A stretch of DNA of 64,000 nt from Tetrastigma voinierianum (lineage: Eukaryota; Streptophyta; Magnoliopsida; Vitales; Vitaceae): the NCBI GenBank assembly GCA_016808115.1, contig JAEQBH010004661.1, positions 47,788 to 111,787 on the forward strand, given 5' to 3'. Both the position numbers and the translations under genes were made by a program. The notes under the pieces are model-generated. The model saw nothing but the letters and a program-made list of their open reading frames with translations, was not told the DNA's origin and ran no database searches. Positions 23,892-34,149 of this stretch are shown in pieces. Position 1 is the first letter of the stretch; each line of letters opens with the position of its first letter.

Positions 23892-26800
23892 AGAGGTGTA
23901 TATATATATATAACACATATATCCACATATTTACAACGATATTTAATTTCCAAAGCACAACAAAAATATCCACACAAACTGGCCATTCTGCCATAAATCC
24001 CGCCATACTACTTGAAAGAATCCGACCTACCTGTAAATTTCAACTTTGTTCCATTTTATTTATTTATTTATTTTTGTCAACTCAAGATCGTAAAACCCAA
24101 GAAAATTCAATTTTTCGAGAAATGGTAAAACTAACATCTTAAGGAAAACCCAGTTCTTTCTAGATCTTGGATGATCTAAACGAACTTCACTATTGGAATC
24201 ATCTCACGAAATCTATTACTCCCATTGAATTCTCAGGCACCACTTCTGTACGTTTTTTGAGGCACCCGCAGTGACGAAAGATGGTAAAATGCAAGCCGGT
24301 GGATCACATTGAGCCCCATGTCAAATGGAGGAAAAGTCAAACAAGAGCCAAAGTGGGGCCCATGCGTGGTATATGTCACCACTTGATATGAAGGAAATCC
24401 AAAGTTATGGAAAAAGTGACAGAAACCAAGTGAGGTCAACAGAGAAGGTTGACATGTGCAGCAATATGACACTCCCACTTGACTGTTGACCAAACTGCAG
24501 AGTGGCGGGGAGAAAAGAAAGAGAAGAGAAAGCAGAGAGGATCTATCCTCTCTACGATTTACGAGATCGTGCGCTTCGCCAAGCCAAGAACCAAAGATCA
24601 CCCGTCGACTAAAGGCGAGTGTGGGCACCAAACACAGATTCTCCACCAAGGATCCAAGTGAAGTTTGGGAAATCAAGGGTTTCGGTTTAAAGTGTCCACT
24701 GACTTCCAGCATCTTCTACGCTTCAAGAAGTAGGTCTTCCTATTTTGGTTAATTTAAGATTATGTTGTGTACAGTTCCTTGTCTTAAGGGGATGTTTATT
24801 GCATTTTGAACTATGAAGCTGTCTTATTTGATCATAATGTGATTAGTTTATATACTTCAAAGACTAGTTTTCTAAAGGAAATAAAGGGAATTGGGCCATG
24901 TGTCTTTTAGGTGAATGTAGCCACACTGAACTTGATGTATGCTTTTGAATAACCCAAATCGAATCTCTACAGCCCAAGTTATGGTCTATTTAACCTAAAT
25001 AGCCCGGCGGAAGGCTCATCCGCTAGTCGGGCCCGCATGGGTCATCCCATGGGTCAACTACCGGATCAACCCGGCTGGTCCGACTAATCATGTGAGGCTC
25101 CAACTTCTGCATCACCATGCATCCTTCACCACCTGCCGGTGTTCTTAGACTCTATGGAAAGCCCATTGAGTCAAGATTCCATCCATGTGCCTGGAGGATG
25201 GATGACCACAACGCGCGCTTGTGACCCAGTTTTCGCTCAAGTGTGCAAGTTGCTTGGCTGTATCGATGAATAGCCGATTTTGACATGACCATTGCATGGC
25301 ATAAGCGTGTTATCAAGCTGGGTGTAGGAATTGCCATGAGTTAGCCGGCTGGTCATGACATCATTTATTTAATGCGATCGATCAATGCTAATACGTCATA
25401 CCGATATCCGTATATATATGGTATATATCGGTATGAAATATATGAAATTTATATGCTTGTGATATATGTTTGGTGTTGGTAATTGACATGAAGTTAACCG
25501 ATGCGATCGGTTCATACACAAGCACCCACATATGGTTATACATGGAGGAAATTAAAGAACATTAAACAAAGCACACATATGCAGAGTCACAAAGATGGCT
25601 TCGGTGCAAGCAAGGTATCAATCCAACATCGTTTATTGAATGGTAAAGAGTTCTACTTGATCACTCAAGAAACATCTGTTAATCCAAAACATAAAATGAA
25701 CAGACTGGTGCCAATAGAGCAAGAATGGGGGTCATCCATCCCCTCAAGTGAAAGCCTAGAACATGTGGAGTAAGAGACCCGCTGCAGAATCCAAAATTAT
25801 GCTGAATGATTTGTAAGGCAAGAGACCTACTTGCAGGGTCCCAAAAGTTATGTTACCCAAATAAGACACACAAGTATAAATGATAGACTTCTGTTAGAGG
25901 ATTCGGGATTGACCCGGATTAGTTGCCCATTACACCTGCATTGGGTACCTGCGGTTTCTGGAAGGGCTCCTGATAAAGGCCATTGGCAATTACTAGTGAC
26001 TCGCTGTCAAACTTCTGGGTATGTGCATGTGAGGGAGTCTGGTGAGTGACTTTCTAGACATAAGAAGACATTCCATGCATAACATATGACATTAATATAG
26101 AAATTTTCACTTCTGGATGTGTATGGGTTGGTTTGATCATCCGTACAGCACTTAGGTGGGGAGTAACTCCCCAGTAGTGATTATCACTACCGGCTGCCTT
26201 GCCACCAAATGTGATCCCCTTGTAGTGTGCAGGTGCTGCCAACCCGCATATGGAATGAGAGCCGGACACGGCTTTATTTTGTTTTGTTTTTGTCTTGTAT
26301 TATATTCGAGCAAAACCAAAATATGGGCTACACTCTTTTTTTGCATCAAAGGGATCAGAAAGAGACTATGATTATCATTTATCATATATTTTTTGTGATA
26401 TTGTGAATTTAGAATAGGTCTCGATATATGAGACATAGGAGTGTGATATTCCGGGCACCCGATATCCACACGTTTCGCCAGTTGACGAGTATCAACGGAC
26501 CCAAGATAGGTGTCACAAAGATCGTCACACCGCGGCGGTCTCCCAGCCATTGCGCCCCAAATTTCACAAAACCGCTTCAAAAACAAATAAAACAAAATCC
26601 TCGTATTTGTGTCGTCCCTGTCCAAACCCACCCAAATACCAACTCGAAAAACCCAATCCTAGACCGTCCAAAAACAACCCAATGTCCGGAAAGTTTAGTC
26701 CTGCTCGCCAAACCACAACGCATCATTCACGCCTTAAATAACCCTCATTTTAGAGCTCGACGTAAACATTCGATTTCCGGTTCACGCCAGAATCCTCGGC

Positions 26801-27472
26801 GCGCGTGGACCAACTTTGTCTCTGCCACCCATGCGTTTCTGATCGCCGCCTGGCCGAGACTCGCCAAGGGAAAACAACAATTCCTTTTCTTTCTTTTTTC
26901 TCCTCTCACGGCTTGATTTTCCCCACGGCCTGATTTTTTTTTCCACTTTCGTTTTTCCTCCTTTTCTTTTCTTTTTCTTTCTTTTCTCTTTTATTTCTTT
27001 TTTTCTCCTCCTCCTCCGAATTAGTTCTCTACGAATTTGGTCTTCCTCTTCTCCTAAGATATTTCTCTCCCTCTCATTATTGACTTAACACATGGGCTAA
27101 GATGAGCCATGTGTTTTAATCCCACAAATCAAGTGTCATGTGTCACATGGACACATGAACTAAGTGTCATTTGCTACACCACATGGCTATCATGTCATGT
27201 GTCCATCTCCTAAGGTGTCATGTGGCATCCACATGGTCATATCATGTGGCACCACTCTATGTGTCACCCGACACCGATGTCAAGAAAACGCGGAAATCTC
27301 GACTATCCTTAATCTAAAAAAATCTGACAACTAGATTCGCGGAGACGAATTCAACAAAGAAGTCCAAGTCATTATTCGGATCTAGAAAAAATCTGTGTTT
27401 TCCACTTGCACTATTGCAACAATTACCGTTTTGCCATTTTTAAAAAAAATTGAATTTTTTATGGGTTTTACA
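22754..27472 (-). mobile_element. Solo LTR of a chromovirus, interrupted by a nested solo LTR
   Basis: On the minus strand the LTR starts TGTAAAACCC (27472) and ends GGGGTGTCACA (22754). It is flanked by identical 5-bp duplications CTACA at 22749-22753 and 27473-27477. No gag, pol, primer site or polypurine tract is attached, so recombination between two LTRs removed the interior. It is split by the insertion at 24089-26517. Without that insertion and one TSD copy it is about 2285 bp. It has the family purine tract (pyrimidine on this strand, 26879-27017) and a cluster of CACATG/CATGTG words at 27090-27275. A (TA)n run at about 23849-23895 has expanded inside it. Confidence 0.92.
24089..26517 (+). 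mobile_element. Nested solo LTR, chromovirus subfamily of element B
   Basis: It starts CGTAAAACCC (TG changed to CG) and ends GGTGTCACA. It is flanked by identical 5-bp duplications AAGAT at 24084-24088 and 26518-26522. The block 24540-24760 matches the LTR of element B at 12340-12560. No internal domain is present. It lies in opposite orientation inside the older solo LTR 22754-27472. At 2429 bp it is one of the longest LTR copies here. Confidence 0.92.
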
Positions 27473-27570
27473 CTACACACATATTTGAAGAGCACACACA
27501 CATATTTTTCCATTATTAAATAATACTTCCAAAAGATTAAAAAAAAAAAGGAACTATTTAGGAAAGATTA

Positions 27571-27703
27571 TCATGCCAGCTTTTAATAAGATTTTATGTA
27601 AATATATTTTTCTTTTTTGGCATACATTTGACTCGAACTCGAAACCCGTCATATAACTCCACCCCAACCTCTTTACCACTGAGCCATGGCCGAGGGGTAT
27701 CAT
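27571..27703 (-). mobile_element. SINE-like element, older copy
   Basis: On the minus strand the head reads GGCCATGGCTCAGTGGTAAAG, an A-box-like string, and about 40 bp on comes GGGTTTCGAGTTCGAGTC, a B-box-like string. Together they form the internal RNA polymerase III promoter of a tRNA-derived SINE. An A-rich tail follows at about 27600-27620. The 8-bp word TATCATGC occurs on both sides (about 27571 and 27697) and may be the target duplication. It is not a functional tRNA gene, because no cloverleaf can be formed. Confidence 0.55.
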
Positions 27704-27770
27704 GCTATTTCAGACAAGATAAATTCAAAAACACCAAAGTCATTATAAAAAATTAGAAACTCGATCATTG

Positions 27771-27889
27771 TTTTTTTTTTTTTTATAAGTACACAAATTT
27801 GTCTCTACTAGAACTCGAACCTGATCCCCTCCCCTCCCTATACAGTATACCCACCATAGCCCTTAACCATTGAGCTAGGTCTCATTGGC
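27771..27889 (-). mobile_element. tRNA-derived SINE with target-site duplication
   Basis: On the minus strand it runs from an A-box-like CCTAGCTCAATGGTTAAG through a B-box-like CAGGTTCGAGTTC to a poly-A tail of 14 A (seen as T at 27771-27784). It is flanked by the identical 13-bp word AACTCGATCATTG at 27758-27770 and 27890-27902, as expected for LINE-assisted retroposition. The element is only about 119 bp. Confidence 0.85.
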
Positions 27890-28129
27890 AACTCGATCAT
27901 TGTTTTTGTTTGCCTTCACTTTTTATTATTTTTTTTGGCCACTTAGAATCTAATACCATCTTTTTTCTAACTAAAGAAAGTCTCAGCTCAGGGATACTTA
28001 TTTTGAATGGGAAATAGTGAAAGTTTGGAGGATAGAATTTTAAATACACCACATAACAAATTTGAATATGTGTCCATAAAAATATAACATAAAGTACTAG
28101 AAAGGAAAAAACACTAAGAAAATTATTTT

Positions 28130-28350
28130 CCATGTTTGGTTTATCATGAAAAAATATAAAAGAAAACAAATATAATCAAAATTTTACATATTTTTAAGTT
28201 TCTACTTTATATAAATATAAAGAAACAAATAAAATGAGTTTGAATGATTATATACAATTTCACTTATTAAGTTTAAGCTTATTTTTCACTTTTCCTTATT
28301 TTCCTCTCTAATTTTTTTTCCTTAGTATTTTGCTGATTCCAATCAAGCCT
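28130..28350. repeat. Dispersed AT-rich repeat R2, third copy
   Basis: It shares 'tttccatgtttggttt', 'aaaattttacatatttttaa' and 'cttattaagtttaagc' with 21250-21500 and 22470-22650. It abuts the CACTA element target site at 28351. Confidence 0.6.
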
Positions 28351-28353
28351 AAT

Positions 28354-28366
28354 CACTACAAGAAAA
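28354..28366. repeat. CACTA left terminal inverted repeat
   Basis: CACTACAAGAAAA is the canonical terminus of plant CACTA transposons. The preceding AAT is one half of the target duplication. Confidence 0.92.
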
Positions 28367-28559
28367 ACTTGATTTGTATCAAAATTTTGCAACTGACAAC
28401 CCATTGGAAACAGAACTGATTTCCTGCAACAACGCTAATGAAAGTCTTCAATAAGTAAAATTGCAACTGGATCGGTACCTCAATTCGGTAAACGGACTGG
28501 TAATGCAAATTTGCAAACTGATTTATTTCTCAAGGTAAACATGACTAGGAAACTTTGGC

Positions 28560-28700
28560 ACCATCCTTGGAAACGAAATTGCAACGGATTTGGCCGTTGC
28601 AAGTTTGCAACGGAATGATTTCGTTGCAAACTTGCAACGGATTGACAACAAAATTACAGTTGTTGCAATTTCGCAAATGCATTTGCAAACATGGTAATAT
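28560..28700. repeat. Left subterminal repeats of the CACTA element
   Basis: The words GCAACGGA, CCGTTGCA and TTGCAA recur in both orientations, with at least six hits in about 110 bp. In En/Spm such repeats bind the TNPA-type protein and are needed for transposition. The same words recur at 39745-40300. Confidence 0.8.
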
Positions 28701-29109
28701 ATTTATAAATTCCCAAGGAATTTTATCAAAGATAACTTGTAATGATTTATAATTCAAGGTAAATTATTAAGTATCAACATTTATATAGAGGGGCCACTAT
28801 AATAAATTCACAATTTATCGATGAAGTTTACTGACGAATTAAATTTCGTTGATACTTATATTATGTTTAATGATGCTTTTTAAGTTGAGCCCTTTTAAAA
28901 ACATCATGGTAGGTAATTGATAGAAAACTAATATAAGTAAAAATAATTTATTTTATTTTCCTATCATGATTAATTTTTATTTTAGTATCACATTAAATAA
29001 TTCATATTAAAACTAATTAGTTTTTAAATATTAAAAACTAAATTTTGTTTTTGTAGAGAAATAAAAAAAATACATACTTATTACAACTTTGTAGAGAAAC
29101 TTCACAAAA

Positions 29110-30540
29110 GTGCATGGTAACTCGGTCTTTGTCCGACACTATGATACCTGGGTACCCATGCAATGAACACCGAATATACAATCGGCTGCATCTCTCGAAT
29201 GAAGGTCATCCACACACTGAAAATGTGCCTACCTTTGGTGAGCCGAATCCACTATCACCCATACCGCATCATGTCCATGCGGTGTCCGTAGTAAGTAAGT
29301 CACAAAATCCATCATGACGCGGTTCATCCACCTCGCCCACCCCAATGGTCAGCAACCCCGCCGCTTCTAGTGTTCACTCTTAATTTGTTGACACGTGAGA
29401 CATCGGCCGCAACAAAAAGTCTCCGTGACGTGTCTCTTCTTCACCCGCCTCCAATAGTACCGGGCGACTAAGATCCTGGTACATCTTCGTGCCACCTGGA
29501 TGCACAGAAAATCGAGAGCAGTGAAACTCCCTGAGAATCTCATCTCTCAAATCGATCAACTGGGGAACCACTACCCATCCTCTATATCAAGACTACCACT
29601 ACGCGGAACGGTCCAAATTCTCGTCACCTACGCCCGACTGCACTAAATACCCCCGATGGACACTCATTCCCTCCGTGATCCCCGCCTTCATGGGACTCGA
29701 TCACTCGTCAGAGACGCGTAGCCAACAGACTCACCGTGCCCCGATCCCGCTTGATGCAATCGTAGTCCAAACCGCCCCATAGTCTCAGCGATCTACCTCC
29801 CGAAGCTATACAGCCAATGGTCCCCGGATTCGATCGAGCGCATCGCCACTACATTTGCCTTACCAGTGGTGGTAATGCAAAGTGGAAGTCATAGTCCTCT
29901 AGGTTCCATCCATCTCAAGGAAGTGCCTCATGTTAAGGTCCTTACCGCATGAAGATATACTTCACTTTTTGCGGGTCTAAGTACACCTTGAACTACTCAT
30001 ATAAGTAGTGGAAGCAAATCTTCAAGGCGAAGACTACGCCGCAACCCAGTGTCATGCGGTGAATTACCCATGATTCCTTCAACTCGACGGGGAACTATAA
30101 GCCATTACCCTTGGATGACAAACACATCCTGGGCCCGCCTCGGTACTCAATACACTCCAGGGTACCCTTGTCCGGGTCCGGACTATCAAGATAGGAGCGT
30201 GAGTAAGTCTCCTCTTCAACCCCGAATGCCTCCTCGTGATCGGTCATCCTTAATCAAACCCGACTCTCCTTCCGGGTCGCCGCCCCCCGTCACTGCCGCT
30301 AATCGTGAGAAACTCCTAATGAATCTCTGCACACCAATCCCAAGAAAACTGTGCAAATCCTCAAAAAGACCACTTCTACTTCTCCCAACTCATCACGGCC
30401 TCGACCTTTTCTGGGTCCACTGACACGCCTGATGCTGACACCACGTGTCCCAAAAATCTCACCTCAGCAGTTTCAAACCTCACTTACTAAACTTGGCTTA
30501 CACCGATGGTCTCTTTTATCAACTCCGTAAAACTCCTCGG
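29110..30540 (-). pseudogene. Antisense Ty3/gypsy pol fragment inside the CACTA element
   Basis: Read from 30540 downward, it encodes VRFLGHVVSASGVSVDPEKVE-like sequence (end of reverse transcriptase), RNase H pieces (LKRRLTHAPIL-like, CDAS-like), then LIDLRDEILREFHCSRFSVHPGGTKMYQDL (29566-29477, integrase zinc-binding region, His and Cys partly kept). The integrase core start (VMMDFVT, HDAVWVIVD) follows, ending near 29110 at a DRDPRF-like position. It matches Tekay/Del chromoviruses. There is no LTR, polypurine tract or primer site at either edge. It is therefore a truncated piece, either an eroded nested insertion or a fragment captured by the CACTA element. Many stops are present. Confidence 0.8.
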
Positions 30541-30544
30541 TTTG

Positions 30545-33250
30545 AAATCGCTAATCTATCGTGCTTTTTCGGGATTTAGGTTTTTTTTCAATAGATTGCT
30601 TAGCTTCCACAATTTTGATTCGAGTTTGTTTTTGTTTTGTTTTTTTTTTTTTTTTCATGTTATTATCACCAACTTGTACAAGGGATAATCGTACTACCTG
30701 ATGGTTGTGTATTGCTCCACGCCAACTCGTTAGCTTCTTCAGTTTATTTTCGTGTTGGCAACCAATGATAATATTCAACCCAGAGCCACTTATCAAATGC
30801 GTCTACGCGCATTTGAAATCTTAGATATCATAGACATTTTTTTATTACTCAAATGTCTAGGACTCGAGTCGATTATTTTTACTATTAACTTGGATTCTCG
30901 TTGCTATCCTTGAAATATTTACCACTTTTGATTTCATGTTTATATCGATTATATTACTAACTTGAATCAATAAAATGTAAACGAAATATTATGTAATTTA
31001 TGTGTGCAACATAAAAAAACCAAATTTATTAGAAAAACTTCAATTTTCTTTTGGCATCAAATTAAAATAAAAATATCAATTAAAACTCATTATCATTATT
31101 GAAATCAATCAAATTATTTAAATTAATAAGTGAATATTGATTCAATACATTTGACTTGTTACCGAAGAAATTGCATCGAAATCACAATCGCAAGCCGTCG
31201 CTGCTTTTTTTTTAGCGTTGTAAGTTGTGTTGTAACGCATGCTTACAAAGGATTTCCTTCGCGCCTCCGATATGACCGACTCTCTTAGATAAGTCAGAAC
31301 TCCATCAAAGTCAAACAATCTAGCTCGCAGAAGAGGTCACGTACCGAGTAAAGACTTACGTGATCATTTTCCTTATTCATCCCTAATTTAAAACCATGCA
31401 TTTTCTCTCATCAACAAAGATGGAGGAGTACAGGTAGAACTAGGAAGAAGCAAAGAAGATTGATTTGATCTCTCCATCACATTTTCAGATTGCAAGCCTA
31501 CCCACCTGCGGTACAGCCATATTTTTGATATTTACTTTTCTCACTTTATTTTCATGCTTTTTTCATAATTTTATTTTCTCTGGGCGCTTTTTGATTTTTT
31601 CTATGTTTTCCTCCTCCGTTGTGTTCCTGAACTCAAGCATGCTGATTTCGTGGATTTGGAAGGATCACATTTGTCCGGTAAGTTCCGTGACCGACTCCTG
31701 GCCATGGTTCAGGCGGTTTGAATATTTGTGTCTTGTGAATATTTGTTACATCGTGATGCACAGCAATGTCAGGTGGAACCAAAAATATATGCAGCGAAAA
31801 ATTAGGTATTTACTGGCCAACCCTTATATTATCATTCGTCTCTTTGACTTTATGGTTATGTTTGGATCCTGCTAGGGAAAAAAGAAAATAAAATTTAAAC
31901 CTTTGTTTGTTGTTGCAGAAAAAATGAGTTGAACCTAGCTATTGAAACAAGTATGATTTTAAATCTCGTTTTTTTTAAACAAATTTCATCTATTGCCTAA
32001 AATGAGGCCATGATTCTAACCTATACTTTCTCTCTCAGAAACACAATGTAGGATCCATTGAACCCTGCTAATTATTTCATTATTTGAAATCACATATAGG
32101 TTTTGAATTTTGTATCACATATGTATGTAGTTATCATTTCTCAGACTGGTTAGCTCAGATTCTTCAATATATAATGGATATTTATCCACAATGTTAAAAA
32201 GAAGTAGGAACAATTTTAGTGTGCATTGAATCATATATATTTCCATAAAGATGTTCGTTCCCCTTTGGAATCTTACATCTCTTGGAGGTTTTCTCCCTTC
32301 ATGGTTTGCTTTTCTCTATTTATTTAATTCATATCCCTAACCTCCATCCCTCATTTTCTTTTCTATTACACCCACACATTTTTTGTGGCCTTTATCTCTT
32401 AATACTTTCCCCCCGAATCCCACCGCCCTTGTAACAACACCCTTTTTATTTTGTTTTATTTATTTTAATCTCTTAATTTTTCAACACTAAAACTTGTATA
32501 ATTCGTAGATGAAAAATGCCTCAATATTTCTGCAAAGACAAACGTTAAAGGAGTTTTGCCTAATATGAATAGGAACAATTTATTATTTAATCCAATAAAA
32601 AAAAAGTTTTAACCACTAAAATCTAAAAACAAAAAAATTTTATTTAATATTTTTAAATTAGGAATATATGTATATTATTTAAATATAAATATGATGTGAT
32701 TTCCGATAAAAGTGTTCACTCGACAAGAACTTAATGAGAAGGAAAGTAGATTTGGCTGTAATAAAAAATGAAGGCAACTGACATTCAACATTTAAACTTA
32801 AGGGGCCCATTCAAGAATGATGCAATCCATAGTTAGTGCTTGCTTTTTCTCCTTTCTTCGCTGCTCCACAACCGCGCTTTGTTGCCTCAAATATTTTGTG
32901 CATTTTTATTGTAAAGGAGTGCCTCAGGTTAAATTTCTCCGGTTGATGATTATTTACGTAACGAAGGTTTAAAAACAATATTTATATAAGCAATCCAATT
33001 GAATATATGGTGGTTGACAAGGATGAAGGCTAAGAGGAAAAGCTTTGAAAGATACTCAGAGTTGGAGGGTGGCTTTTAACCACTTCACTCATTCACTCAC
33101 TTAGCTTTTCATAAGATGCCATATTCCCTTTCCCCAACCTAACTGTATACATAGTCTAGCATACAATTGTTGGTGTTTCACACCAACTGGAAATTTCTCC
33201 AAGTTCTTTTTTTCCGCACTTTGTAAAAGAAGGGGCTTAACTTTTGCTTT
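30545..33250. other. CACTA interior, noncoding, no identified feature
   Basis: This is AT-rich sequence with a T run at about 30638-30656. One frame of 136 codons at 31465-31875 is hydrophobic but resembles no known protein. The alternative frame around 31640-31710 (FVDLEGSHLSGKFRDRLLAM) looks more protein-like and is followed by a consensus donor (gtaagt at 31679), so a second captured exon is possible. Confidence 0.35.
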
Positions 33251-33260
33251 CTTGGAACAG

Positions 33261-33370
33261 GTTTGTGAAATTTGTGAGCACCCCAGAGGTTCTTGAGAGA
33301 TTTGTGATGATAGAGAAGGAGATTGTGCAAATTGAGGGTTCAGTTCAATTAAATGAAACTGAGACATAAG
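33261..33370 (+). pseudogene. Captured exon of a COP1-interacting protein 7 (CIP7)-like gene
   Basis: The 110-bp stretch is bounded by an AG (33259-33260, after a pyrimidine-rich tract) and a GT (33371-33372). Its frame reads FVKFVSTPEVLERFVMIEKE, continuing IVQIEGSVQLNETET and then a stop at 33367. This matches the N-terminal conserved block of plant CIP7-like proteins, where F-V-R-F-V-(S/T)-TPEVLER and a following EKEI-QIE stretch are characteristic. CIP7 proteins are nuclear coiled-coil factors linked to light signalling and pigment accumulation. No other exon of the gene is recognisable nearby. Its position between the gypsy fragment and the transposase gene, inside the terminal repeats, suggests capture by the transposon. 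The in-frame stop near the exon end suggests decay or a shifted splice site. Confidence 0.75.
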
Positions 33371-34140
33371 GTATTGTTAGAGCTAGATTTTCATACTGGA
33401 TCCCCAAAAATTTATGTAAAGAATAAAAAAAAATTATGGAGTTATGGGTTTTATTTATTGAATACATTTTGAAAACTTCATAATCAACATATCTAAGAAA
33501 GATTATCAAGAGCCCATATCTAAGAAGCTTAACACGTTTAAATTTAGATAGTTTGTGAAGAAGCAAGAGTCCTGATGTTAGATACATGAATTATAGTAGT
33601 TAAGATATAATATCTTCAAAGCCTTATTGATAAGCCTATATAAGAATTTTAGTGGCCTTTGGATTTTTATGAACATCTTGATCGTATTTTTGAATATTTT
33701 GGTGTAGCTAGATTGATCATCTCCTAGATTGCCAATTATTGCCGAGGCTGATAGGGCAAGTACTTTTAACACCAATTTGATCCCTAACAAGAATGCCAGC
33801 TTGATTTTCGTACCAGGGAATGCTAATTTTCGGTGGTTGCCATTTTGTGTCTCTGGGTTCTTAAGGCTATGTTTGGAACCCTAACCCGAAAAGGTGAGGG
33901 AAAGAAAATAGGGAAGAAAGAAAAGCTGGTGGAGGGAAAATATTATTTTTTTCTTCTTTGTTCGTTATTCAGGTAGAGAAACCAAGGGAAAAAGATAAGG
34001 AATCTATTTTCCCCTGTTTGATTATCTATGACCTTAAAGAGAGATGATGATCGCATTTCCTAATTTCATTGTATATCAATCAACCGACTAATTTATGTTA
34101 CACACGGCATAAAATATTCCAACAGAATCGATTTATTTAA
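33371..34140. other. CACTA interior between captured exon and transposase
   Basis: This is AT-rich and may include intron sequence of the captured gene. A 'ggctatgtttggaaccctaa' string near 33866 resembles the R2-type repeats. No coding feature is seen. Confidence 0.4.
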
Positions 34141-34149
34141 GGTTAACAA

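Noticed and set aside
26428..26916. 162-codon plus-strand frame
   Set aside because: It crosses the TSD boundary of the nested solo LTR at 26517-26522, so it is a chance frame over two unrelated sequences.
27771..27889. tRNA gene
   Set aside because: It has A- and B-box-like promoter strings, but no cloverleaf can be formed, and it has a poly-A tail and target duplication. It is a SINE.
31465..31875. Hydrophobic 136-codon frame as a membrane protein
   Set aside because: It is Phe/Leu/Ser-rich from T-rich DNA and overlaps a more protein-like alternative frame. There is no family match.
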